Part shown: piece by piece, positions 54,501-64,000 of the stretch | Position numbering within the stretch: the stretch's first letter is position 1 | Layout: each line of letters starts with the position of its first letter | Assembly: GCA_029204225.1 (NCBI GenBank) | Contig: CM055102.1 | Location: 61,854,668 to 61,918,667 of the forward strand | Direction of reading: 5' to 3' | Origin: Diphasiastrum complanatum | Lineage: Eukaryota; Streptophyta; Lycopodiopsida; Lycopodiales; Lycopodiaceae | DNA: 64,000 nt | The notes under the pieces: generated by a model | Told to the model about the DNA's origin: nothing | Database searches by the model: none | The model's input: only the letters and a program-made list of their open reading frames with translations | Made by a program: the position numbers and the translations under genes

Positions 54501-57500
54501 GTCACAAAATATTAGTCTGTTAAACTCAGAAATCACTGTGGATGTCAAATGGGCTTACCAGCATAGCAAGAAGGGATGTTCACAAAGAAATTGTATACTG
54601 CATTATCCTGGAGACAAATATATTAAATAATATGAAGACAATGCAACTTCTAGAAACATCAAATATTATAAGTTTATAGGCTCAGAAATTATGTTTGTCT
54701 TGGGCAAATCCTAACAGGAGCTCAGCTAAGGAGCTAATATAACTATTGAACTTAACCTTCACCTGTGCTTGATATCGAACATCTAATGAGACAAACTCTA
54801 AGAGTGCATCATCAAAGAGAGAAGGAACTTACGAACAGTGAGGATAAATAGAAAATGCAGCAAATAGTGTTGCATCTGTCACCTCCGGACTTAGATCACC
54901 CACAAAGACATTAAAATGTGCTGCAGTTGTGATGAACATTTAGTCAAGTAAAAGTGGCTCAAAGAGGATCAAAAATTATAAATTTCTAAAAAAAAAATCG
55001 AACACCTTCAACACTGAATCTAATAGATGGAAAAAATTCTAATAAATAAAACCTGAGGTGTCTTCCCTCTGACCACTTGCAAATGCCCAATTCACTTTGA
55101 TAGGTTGGCCAAATCTAACCAAGACATACAAGACAAAGTGTAAGTGGTAAAACAAAGAAACAGAGTGATCCAAATGAAGCAATAACTGATATTAAACCAA
55201 ATTCCAGTTGTCAGCACACCACCTCACACCAATTATATGGAATGAACATAGGCATCAGGTAATGAACTTCAGATATCTCACAATTGCCTTCCATTCAAAT
55301 TTAAAAGGGCAGCCGCAGCAGATCTGTGGTCGAAGTAGTCAACAAATCCATATGATGACTGCCACAAATATCCACACGAAGACAGCAAAACATGAGCGAA
55401 ATATCTCAACATTGTAAAACAACCCCGACTGACATCCAAAGAAGACCAAAACTGAATGCCAGAGAGGGTTTGGGTCAACCATCAACATCCTTCACAAACA
55501 GATGCCTACTGAAAGTATTTAGACCTTGAAAAACATGAGCTAAGAATCTATCAAAAACGACGACAATAAATTTATTTGAAGCAGAAGCTAACAAACACCT
55601 ACTGCCAACAAACCCTTGATAAACGCACAGATTCATTACATCCAACAATTGGAAAGCCAGAGATAGTCTGCATGCTTTGAAAAAAAAACTGTGATCAATT
55701 TGTAGATGCAGGTTTGTGAGACTAGTCAAAGATATGTCTAAAAATAGGGCTCAAAACATACACGATATAATAGTTTGTGAGGTCCATATCGGGCTAATTA
55801 AAACATGTTGACCTGCCCCACAAAGATAAAGATTTGTGATTCTCCCACACACTGTCCATCTGATCAAAAATGGCGTATTTGAGCACTCCACTGTATGATT
55901 GACAGCGTAGAAAGATATTTATGTTCCTCCCTCTCTCCTCCTCCTCTTTATCCTCATCCTTCCTTGCCTCTCCCCATCCCTTGCTCTAGCTCTCTCCGTA
56001 ATCCTTGGCATTGGCCGTTATCCTCTTAACACACACAAACACATCCAAACCTGAACAAAAAAAAAATCCTCCACCTTCTACCTCCTACTATTACCACTCA
56101 TTATTCCTTTCCTCTTAATACCCTCCTCTAGTGCTTTGGCCTTTATCTCTACTCCTTGCTATCCCCTAGAACCGAGCACAAATACATCAAAACCTAAATC
56201 GGATATTTTCACCCAGTCCGTTTCATTTCACAGGATAAAAATCCAATTGAAATTGAACCAAACCAATTCGAATCATAATCACGATCAAATTGATGAAAAA
56301 TCAGTCCCACTGCCCCACGAGACTTATCATAGAATTGAGATGTCCAATCTTTCTGATAACTTGCTCATATAGAGTTGTACTAGATAAAAAAGATTGATAC
56401 CTCAAGTCCAAATGAGAAAAAAAAATTATTGGACATAATAGACAACAGAAGTCTACGACATATTCAATTAAAATGATATATCAGCAAATGTTTGTGTCTC
56501 TAACCCAATCAAATTAGATTGAGTCTCAAAGTTAGAAAAAAAAACATGCAATTAAGCATGTAAGGCTCATGATCTTTGACAAAAATATTGTAACAAGGCA
56601 AATACTCGATTGAAGTTCCTGGCGGCATCATCAACAAATAACCAAAATCAACCACAACTACATGCATCAAGTTTCCAGAGGATCCTGTTGAGAACATCAA
56701 CTGTTAAAGCTATAGATATAAAGTATTTATATTTTGGCATCATAGAATCAATGAACCGTTAACGGTTCACCACGGTTCTGAGAACGTACAGTGAACCGTA
56801 CGGATCTTTAAAAATTTTGCCCAGAACCGTGGTGAACCGCACTGAATAATTAATTAATTAATTAATTAATTTGTTTTTTGTCCCAGCCCCCAAAAATAGC
56901 CCAAAAAATGCTAAAAAATGCCAATTTTTTTTTCAGAAAAAGCAGATTCTCCCTACTTAAATTATTTACTTCAAATGATTTAATCTCCCAAATTGATGAG
57001 AGAGAGAGAGGGACAAAAACTAGCTTTGAGGGGTTTTGGGGGGAAATTTAGGAAAATTAATTAATTAATTAATTATTTATTTTTTTACATGAACCGTACC
57101 ACAGTTCAAGGAACCGTGTACGGTTCATTCCACGGTTCTGGGAACCGTGGGTTCTATGCTTGGCATTAATAAAATATCGTTAATAGATAAATATACCGAA
57201 ATATTTTTTCCATGATTCATTATGTTCGTCTTCATTCAATTTGGCAGCTATAATACCAAATTTTTTGAAGTGCAACAAGTAGCTCATGACAGACGAAACT
57301 AGTGGCTAAAAAACGATGTCGCATATACAGACATTTAAAATAAATAATATCAAGCTTGTCATTTAATAGCATACAATTACCTTCTCCTTCCTAATGAGCT
57401 TGCAGCTTTCCAGAGCACCAACAGTCGCAAACACCTCTGCAAGCAATGCTTCTGTAACACTTGTATGAATATTTCCTACATACCTGTGGTGGTTCAAAAT

Positions 57501-58566
57501 TCATAATGTTGAATCACAAAAAATGAATTCATGTTCCTGAGAGCACCAGAAATTGTAATCCTTTATGATACTAAATTCTAAAAAGTCAGCAAAAAAGCTC
57601 TAACATGTGGACCATCCAATGGTGAGCTTAGTCCAATGCACCCCATCACAAAATTGCAAAGACCAAGAAAAACTTGAACTTTGATTTTTGACAGAAAGCT
57701 TAAAAATGGAAGAAAATTAAAGGAGATAAGATGAATGTTGCTATAAAAGATGACTAAACTAACAAAGAATTAAAAGTTAGTGAAGTTTGAACAAAAATGA
57801 AAATAGACAAAAATATCCTATAGAAAGAAAAAGCAGCGGACAGCGCACTCACACACTGCGACATGAAGTTGCATCAAATCCTGGTGGTAGATTTCCACTT
57901 GGAATTGGCTCAATCTGCAAAAATGTGTTGTAATAGGAGCAAAGAAAAAAATAAACAAAACAGCAAATAATACTAAAAATTTCCTCGGCTATACACAATC
58001 AGAAAAAAGTCCACATTAAAATTACTGTTTATGAAGTGAAAAAATAATCCAAAAAGCTCTGCTCTAACCAGATGACCCAAAAAGTGAAAAAAGAAACATA
58101 AACATGAAATTGGAGGCCATCATGTTCCAACTGTCAAATTGACACTTATCTATAATGCCATGGGTATATGACAATAAATGCATCAACAAGAGAAAGTCAC
58201 AATCAGCATGACATGAACTGCGTGCACATTTTAGACATTCAACCCATAACACAAGGGGAGACAGAATGTACATAGAGTTCCAGTTCCAAAAAATCAAACT
58301 GTTGTTTGAACAGATAAAATGCTTGCACATGCCTGTGACATAGCTGTAATCAAACTAGAGTTGAAAACAGGTTGGTGTAATAGGGCTTGCTGCATCATAG
58401 CCTGCTGTTTCAACATCTGCTGCATTTCCAGTTGTTGCTGCTGCAGCTGCTGCAGTTGCTGTAATTGCAACTGCTGCTGCTGTTGCAACTGTTGCTGCTG
58501 TTGCTGTTGCAGCTGCTGCTGCTGCTGCTGCTGCTGAGATTGCTGCTGAGACGTGATGGTAAACAT
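42582..58566 (-). CDS. UBP1: UBP1/TIA-1-like RNA-binding protein, three RRMs, 12 coding exons
   Basis: Exons: 58566-58333, 57914-57853, 57483-57381, 55358-55282, 55114-55053, 54920-54833, 54498-54423, 45750-45720, 45589-45437, 45230-45127, 43309-43136, 42923-42582. They join in phase to 501 aa. Residues 6-60 are Gln-rich. RRM1 has VYVGNI (99) and SSYGFVDY (134); RRM2 has VFVGDL (184) and RGFGFVSF (223); RRM3 has VYVGNL (322) and KGFGFVRY (357). The tail holds [14 protein letters not shown]. Plant UBP1 proteins bind U-rich RNA in nucleus and stress granules and influence splicing and mRNA stability. Introns have GT-AG ends except intron 1, where [16 protein letters not shown] requires a GC donor. 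Intron 7 is 8.7 kb and carries hAT genes; intron 3 (2.0 kb) carries a MITE. Domain order and length are normal for the family. Splice sites are predicted by eye. Confidence 0.93.
46356..50728 (-). pseudogene. hAT transposase gene with BED finger, DUF659 core and AT-hook tail
   Basis: Probable exons are about 50728-48759, 48676-48309, 48216-48074 and about 47973-46356. A BED-type finger ([19 protein letters not shown]) is followed by a Pro-rich linker and the DUF659/hAT core ([46 protein letters not shown]). Then come [19 protein letters not shown] and [20 protein letters not shown]. The hAT dimerisation signature is [19 protein letters not shown]. The last exon encodes about 480 residues, acidic then Pro-rich, with two AT-hooks (KRPGRPKG and GKRGRPC). 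Decay is light: TAG at 50240-50242, TAG at 48767-48769, and a frameshift in a GA run near 47850. hAT transposases cut and paste their element. This copy lies in the same orientation as the host UBP1-like gene. Confidence 0.82.
50880..51035. repeat. AT-rich tract and GGATCCGCGGTACC-type palindromes between hAT genes
   Basis: A G-run and about 75 bp of pure A/T (ATATTAAATATTAAAAAATA and similar) are followed at 50970-51035 by several copies of GGATCCGCG(G/A)TACC in both orientations. Clustered short motifs of this kind are typical of the subterminal regions where hAT transposases bind. They may mark the terminus of the minus-strand element. I could not define terminal repeats or an 8-bp target duplication. 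Confidence 0.5.
51040..52255 (+). pseudogene. Second hAT transposase remnant, opposite orientation
   Basis: The plus strand shows a Ser/Thr/Pro-rich linker ([18 protein letters not shown]), [20 protein letters not shown], then the DUF659 core ([55 protein letters not shown]). It breaks off at about 52220. It is homologous to, but clearly diverged from, the minus-strand transposase ([16 protein letters not shown]). The BED finger and the C-terminal dimerisation part are absent, and several frameshifts are present. Confidence 0.78.
52401..52739 (+). pseudogene. Unidentified coding-like fragment
   Basis: About 113 codons are open from 52401 to the TGA at 52737, without a near start codon. The Ser-rich, charged sequence includes [38 protein letters not shown] and [17 protein letters not shown]. 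The composition looks like an exon of a real gene rather than intron DNA. No family is recognised. It could be a captured exon or a retro-copy beside the hAT remnant. Confidence 0.3.
53093..53720. repeat. Dispersed repeats of a TAAGTAATTAGTAAGTTGTT unit
   Basis: Three copies of TAAGTAAT(T/C)AGTAAGTTGTTGAAG, cut here to its core, occur at 53093, 53207 and 53628. The first and third continue into a shared CTATAAGACATAGTAGTGTG-type phrase and telomere-like TTTAGGG words. The unit is non-coding and of unknown origin. Confidence 0.7.
53289..53790. repeat. Inverted repeat with about 75-bp arms
   Basis: The plus-strand stretch 53289-53362 (CAAGCTATGCTTGACC, then TTCCAGTGATGTTTA and CCTGCCTCTCC) reappears on the minus strand at 53790-53713 (CAAGCTATGCTTGACC, TTCCAGTGATGTTTA, GTGCCTCTCC). 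The arms are about 350 bp apart. A further matching pair (ACACCCACTGATTTCCAAT at about 53407; ACACCCATTGATTTCCAAT on the minus strand near 54005) shows a rearranged second copy of the coding-like remnant. Confidence 0.7.
53740..54060 (-). pseudogene. Unidentified minus-strand coding remnant
   Basis: The open minus-strand sequence includes [57 protein letters not shown] and, after a one-base frame change, [20 protein letters not shown]. It looks alpha-helical and charged. It is in the orientation of the UBP1-like gene but is not part of that protein. No family is recognised. A transposon gag-like protein or captured gene piece is possible. Confidence 0.35.
56741..57158. mobile_element. Palindromic hAT-type MITE in UBP1 intron 3
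   Basis: The element is 418 bp. Left end: CATAGAATCAATGAACCG. Right end, reverse-complemented: CATAGAACCCACGGTTCC. Flanking 8-mers are TTTGGCAT and CTTGGCAT (7 of 8 match). Both ends are full of GAACCGT/ACGGTTC words able to fold back, and (TTAA)n blocks at about 56850 and 57055 are also symmetrical. There is no coding capacity. The 8-bp duplication and short terminal repeats point to the hAT superfamily, in a family different from H1-H3. Confidence 0.75.
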
Positions 58567-60372
58567 TATGAAAAAAGGAAGCGACCTTTCAACCTTTACC
58601 TGATGAAGAGGTCACTATCAACCTGCAAAATGACATTGCATTAGTCGGGGACTTAAACATCAACGAAACAAAAATTCTAGCCCAAATTTTCAGAAATAAT
58701 ATTTCTTTTACAAATTGGCTGAATAAGTTTTGCTTGAAAAAACCTTAAGGCAGACATCTGCACCTAGTAAAAGCTTTGCATGGCCTTTTACCATTGTTTC
58801 TTGCAAAGTGTCAAAATCCCAAAGAAACTGCTTCCTAAGGAAATTATGTGACGATCCAAAGGAGAAGGGTATGATGGCCCTGTTCAATTAAATGAACAAC
58901 TACTCTGCCAGCTTTTTTTCTGAATAAGAATTGGTTAATGTAAGAGGGCCACATCATGAGTAAAGAAATGCATGTTTTGAGTTTCCCAATTCATAAAGAG
59001 ATTCCAGAGGCAAATTACAGTTCTCTGAAAGCAGCCAAAATAGTCAAAATGTATGGGCCATAACAAGGGGTGCAGCACTGCCATCCTTTACGCTTTACAG
59101 ACGATTTTCCAGCAACTTTTCCACTGGGTCCACCAGCCATTCATTTATGAATTGGCTTCACAGGCTCCCATGAATTTACAGCTGCTTTACCAGGAGGACA
59201 GGTCACTAGAAAATCCATTCCTCCAAAGCTTATACTAGCTAATAGCACTACTAAATTGCAACTTCATATAGTATGGCACTACAAATCCGTAATAGATGAC
59301 AGCAATAACTCTCAAATGTAGGCTTGATATGCAGTAGAGTCAAGAGACGACCTACAAAACAGCACTCGGATGAGAGAGAGCCTACAAAACCTAACTAAAA
59401 ACCTAACATAAGAGAATAAGCAATACAACAGACCTCTCAGATGGGTAACATTTAAATACAACAGAAATCAGCGACGCAATCTACACCCTGGCCTTCTTCC
59501 CCAACAATAGCATAGGCAGTAAACTCAAGATATGATCTACAAAGGAGCACTCAAAACAGAGAGAACCGAAGAAACCTGACTGCAGGAGGCAAAACATAAC
59601 AAAATAAGGCATAAGAAAAACTTGTCGAATAAATAACATATAAATACAACAGAAAATCCGCATCATAAAGCAACCTACAATTATGGCAAGCGCACCATCC
59701 AGAAAATAAAAGAAAATTTGTTCGTTCAAACGGGGGGTAAAACATTACAGAAAAAGCAGCAAGAAAAATGTGTCGATGAAAAACATGTAAATAAATAGAA
59801 CACAAAATCATCATTATTAAAGGATCTGCATTTACAACAAAGATAGTGTCCAGAAAATGAATGAAAAATCAATTGCGCAAAGGAGGGGAACATTACACAA
59901 AAAATAGGAAAAACCTGTCTACATATAACAAGTGGATAGAAGAAAGGAAAATTAACATTATAAAACAATCAACAATTATGACAACCACTGCGTCCAGAAA
60001 CAAAAAAAACCAATGGTTCAAAGTGGGGTAAAACGCTATAGAAAGAGCAATAAGTAAAACGTGTAAACAGATAACATAAAAATAAAAAAGAAAATCAGCA
60101 CTATGAAGCAACCTACATTAATAACAAAAACTAAGTCCATAAAATGGAAGAAAAATGAAAAGTTCAAAGGGCGTAAATCATCTAAGAAGAAGCAAAAAAA
60201 AAAATAGAGCAAAAAATCAGCAAAATGAAACGATCTCAATAATGACAAAGAATGTCTGCAGAAAATGAACGAAAAATGAACAGTTGAAAGCAAAAAAGAA
60301 AAATTGGCTTGTCCCACTCGTATCGGGCCAAAGTAAGCAATGCAAACAACGCTTTACGATTGATGATCTTAC

Positions 60373-60480
60373 CTGTATATCGGAAGCGAAAGCGGCTACT
60401 TCAGAAAATGATGGATCGATCGTCGTCGATCGATGCCACTTCTCCACAGCTGCAACCAAAACCTAGAAAAACAAGGAAAG
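60373..60480 (-). other. UBP1: Probable 5' UTR exon of the UBP1-like gene
   Basis: A GC-richer stretch with TCGATCGACGACGATCGATC ends in a good donor, ATACAG|GTAAGATC (exon end at 60373). A matching acceptor TTTTGCAG|GTTGATAG lies at 58625, about 60 bp before the start ATG at 58566. This predicts a 1.75-kb leader intron. The upstream end of the exon is not known. The frame from 60620 (MKGFDVQEARQL) would be a 74-codon upstream ORF if transcription starts above it. Confidence 0.5.
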
Positions 60481-60620
60481 GGGAAGAAAGGTGCAATATA
60501 GCATAACGTTCTGAGAGACTCTCGACGGTCACCGCCTTCCCACAATAGGCGGTCTGACCAGTAAGTGACCTGTGTGATAGTTGAGAGCTGACGGGCTTCT
60601 TGCACGTCAAACCCCTTCAT

Positions 60621-63600
60621 AAAAGCACTTCTCTTGGGGGCTAAGAAAGAGAGTTCGGCGTCGAAATTGAAAAGCAGCCGTCACTCATTCAATCCAATTT
60701 ATTTTCTTCTTATTTTAGCTCCATGTGAAGAAAGCTTGTGCCTTCATATGATAACAAGGAGGCTGAGTTGGGTATAGTTGTTTATTGGTGCCAATAAAGT
60801 GAAGCCCAAATTTTGATCATTGGATACCTGGTGGGGGTAATGGCAATTATGAGGCTCACTACTACAAATATCGACTATAATGCTTCTTGGTTTCCAAGGG
60901 AGGCTCGAACTAGGGTAAATATCGACTATAATGACAAAATTAGCAACCAAAGGATAGTTGCCATAGCTTACACCAATCAGAGACAGACATTTGGGCGAGT
61001 AGAAGCAATGAAGTATTAGCATTAGATTGGATAGCAACAAGGTCAAGCTCTTGGACTTTTTCATTTTTTGCAAAATACAAGCAATAAAGGCGTGTGCCGC
61101 ATGAGAAGGGGCAATAAGAGGAAGAGCATAGCCTAGAATCTGTAGGTCGGCATGCCAAGCATAGTTCTGAAAAAGCAAATCACCATACAACATATTAGCA
61201 AATTAGGTGAACAGAGCCGAATCTAGTTGGAAACCAGAGGGGAATCCTCTTCCAACTAAAAGTGGGTGTGTTTTTTAAACTAGCAAAACTAAACAACAAA
61301 ATCGCTAATAAACATTACAATAATAAGTTAGTTCATAATGTTCTCATACAATAATCATCCATACCATACATGTTATGCAACAAATTGAGGAGAATAAGCT
61401 CACATGCATCCATCCACAACAACAACCATGTAAGAACATAGGCATTCTTGTGGGAACTACAAGTGACTACACCTATTCTCAATTGTTATCCATTTCGCAT
61501 TTGATGTTAAGCCGCATGGTAAGGATTTTATGTAAAACTCAAAGTAAGAAGTATAATTAATTTCCCAGCCTTTTTCAATCTTCTCATGCCTTGGCCAGCC
61601 AACTTCACAAAATTTTAGACAACTTCAATTGGTATTCAAAGAAAGTAAAAAATCTACAAGAAATTTACGTTGTTACTAGAAAAAGACTATAGAGAACCAG
61701 CATTCCTTAACGCATGTCAAATGTCAATATTTACCTTCCGTCCATTGTTGTTTTCTTGTCCATGGATCAAAACTTGCATTTTTTAATGTCTCATATCAAG
61801 TAACGTGCCATTTTAAAAGTGTTTTAAAGTGGGCAAATCCAATAAAAAAGCCTTCCCTTTTAAGATTCACTTATTACTAAAGTTTTCATAGTTCTCATGC
61901 ACAGAAGATATCCCTCATCGACTACCACCAAAGTAACTTGTTTGCCTTCCCAAATTAGTTTATCATTTAGCAAACATGATGTGGTTTGAAAAACTGTATG
62001 TAAAAAACTATCATAAAAACAACAAGATACATCATTTGCCACACATCAAATGTTATATGACCATATTTGTTATTCATATGACCAACAAATTGATGAATGG
62101 TCCTTAGGGCATCAAATGTATAGTGCAGCACTAATAAGTCAATAGTAAGGTAAAAACTTCCGTAGAATGTCAAAATCCATGTGCATTAATTAACTTCTAC
62201 GAGCACTGCACAAGTTCACATTAGACAAGTCTCTTTTCTTCGCTTTTCCATAAACAATAGTCATTAACTGAACGTTTTTTCAGGTGATATAGGTGTTCGA
62301 GCTTTTTGATACGAACCTCACCCCATTGGACCACAATGTCATTGAATCAAACAACAGCATCCAAAGTAATGTCTTGTTCGTTAAAAAGGTAGAGAATAGT
62401 ATTTCTCACATATTGCAACGGGTTTATCCATGAAACATACAATAACTTTCTCGTGTTACAAAAAATTGATCTGTTGACCCTAGTAACCTTTATGAGCACC
62501 AAAGGAGTTCACTACAGGCAGGTCTTTTTTGTAACCATATTCCATCACTAGTTCAAAATTCATCGTAATCAAAACGCTAATCAAGCGAAATAGACGTTCG
62601 AGTTTTTTATAATAAGAAAATCCTTAATGCCCTTGATACTCAAAGCAGCATACAATGTAATGTCTTCTTAGCCACCAGAGACAGACCAGTTATTTTCCAA
62701 ATACAACAGCATGTTCATTCATATAAAGTAAAGTATCTCTTTGCAACTTGTGTCACGATAATACTAAGCACAAGGCCTGCAATCATTCCACAATTCTTTT
62801 TTTTTTAAAAGAAGTTCTTATTTTCATTTTTTTGCATAGCACTTAAAAAGTTGAATAACCAAAACAGCTTAACGTTGATTACAGAAATACTTGAGAGGTT
62901 GGTGATCTATATATGCTAAACTTACTACCATACAAGCAGTGTCGGGGGAAATGGAGATAAAGAGAATGATGAAAGGCTGGATAGAAAATGAACTATGTTC
63001 AAACTATCAGGCTCTGAAGAATGACTCCTTTCCCTTAGTGTATGAACTACGCTTATCAGATTCAAATCAATTGTATCGCGACAAAGGTTGCAAATGATTT
63101 CACTTGATCCTCACTCTACTGTGGAAGCATCGAGATGTTCGGACAAAATTATACGAGAGTTGAGATATGAAGGTGCTTGAAGCAGTAAATCAGAGAAGCA
63201 TAACATTCATACCGACACATTAACTGAACACAATAAGACGATTAGAAGGGGTTTAGAATGTAGCATGTACATAATCAGCTGAATGACGAGCACAATGTAA
63301 TTGTAGTAGTAACCACGTGCTCAAAGTTGTCTCTCTTACTCACTCTTTGTCTTGAACAATCTGAGGTGGGAGGAAGCCACTCTGGATCAATCTCTTATTG
63401 ATGAATAATGAAGATTGACGATTAGTTTAGAGATTGCTGCTTATGAGATATATATACAAGGTTTGCACTTGGATCAATCATTGTATGGCGGTGCACGGTA
63501 GATCATGACAAAGTTCAATGCACATTCTTGAAGAGCCTTGTTAGATTGAGAAGTGATTGACAATGTACTAGGTCTCCATGTTGAAGTACATGTCCGAACA

Positions 63601-64000
63601 CTAGGTGGTTGGATTTGTACAGGGTCGTCAAATGTCATAGTCATACATGGCCGATTGTAAAGGTTGCCTAGTGAAGATCCATGACTAGATCCTGTTGCAA
63701 ACAACCAAAAGGACACTTGTGGAGCAAAAACACCCAACCAATAGGAAATGGCTAGTCAATACCCTAACCACTTCACCCCCATGCCATAGTGAATGAATGC
63801 AAGAGAGGAAAGGAAACCTGGCTCAAGAATTTGAAATTCCAATAGGGAGATGGGCAAGTTTCCATGGTATATATTCTCTCCAAGAGGAGAGAATATTTCT
63901 CTTAGGATTCCCATCCAACCTATATTAAGCTATTGATCTCATATTCTTGCATTATAGCAATCATACACCACCATGCAAGTGCTCCTATGTCCAATTATAG
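60621..64000. other. Upstream flank of the UBP1-like gene, no gene seen
   Basis: The first few hundred bases should contain the promoter; no clear TATA box is visible. A 17-bp repeat AAATATCGACTATAATG occurs at about 60866 and 60918. The sequence to 64000 shows no conserved protein. Minus-strand pieces near 62173-61860 (HMNNKYGHITFDVWQMMY, QVTLVVVDEGYLL) look weakly coding but match nothing I recognise. Confidence 0.45.
62200..62770. repeat. Diverged tandem duplication, unit about 293 bp
   Basis: Copy 1 begins near 62200 (GAGCACTGCACAAGTTCAC) and copy 2 near 62493 (GAGCACCAAAGGAGTTCAC). Both continue with a RGTC-TTTT block, GTTCGAGYTTTTT and CAGCATMCAAWGTAATGTCT. The copies are strongly diverged. 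Function is unknown. Confidence 0.5.

Noticed and set aside
58319-58537. Cys-rich plus-strand frame (CCCCSCC)
   Set aside because: Antisense shadow of the Gln-coding CAG/CAA repeat of the UBP1-like gene.
61860-62173. Minus-strand frames with VVVDEGYLL and a faint resemblance to VVVDFGYLL at 56509-56700
   Set aside because: The match is short and DNA similarity around it is weak. I could not support a shared repeat or a protein family.

Overview
This window is eukaryotic nuclear DNA from a land plant with a large, repeat-filled genome. The evidence is degenerate CCCTAAA-type telomere-like repeats, Ty1/copia and Ty3/gypsy retrotransposons, hAT DNA transposons, many long CT/GA/GT arrays, and two spliced host genes of clearly plant type. 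Introns of about 17.9 kb and 8.7 kb suggest a fern, another non-seed plant or a gymnosperm. The species cannot be fixed from the sequence.

Host gene 1 (+ strand, leader from about 4.2 kb, coding 4993-24930) encodes a plant ANKRD13-like ankyrin-repeat protein. The open frame of exon 1 stops just past a good donor at 6697. The missing C-terminal end lies at 24547-24930, after an intron of 17,850 bp. That intron holds a decayed Ty1/copia element (8.2-14.6 kb), a small hAT-type non-autonomous family (three copies), a Ty3/gypsy scrap and unassigned DNA. One hAT-type copy (20280-21241) carries an antisense piece of an ABCB (MDR-type) transporter gene between 70-bp direct repeats. I regard this as the most interesting object in the window.

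The region 25.1-42.4 kb between the host genes is a nest of retroelements. It contains a minus-strand copia remnant (26.0-28.7 kb), very long CT arrays with a duplicated 0.28-kb unit (29.4-30.3 kb), and a plus-strand copia element with a duplicated protease segment (31.1-34.6 kb). A minus-strand Ty3/gypsy element follows (36.2-40.5 kb), interrupted by LTR-like repeats in opposite orientations and accompanied by an unidentified coiled-coil ORF (34.6-35.6 kb).

Host gene 2 (- strand, coding 58566-42582, 5' leader to about 60.5 kb) is a UBP1/TIA-1-like protein with three RRMs. I could join twelve coding exons in frame to 501 aa. Intron 1 appears to use a GC donor. Intron 7 (8.7 kb) contains two head-to-head hAT transposase genes. 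The longer one has a proline-rich, AT-hook-bearing C-terminal tail. Intron 3 contains a 418-bp palindromic hAT-type MITE. The last 3.3 kb of the window, and several stretches named below, hold no gene I can support.
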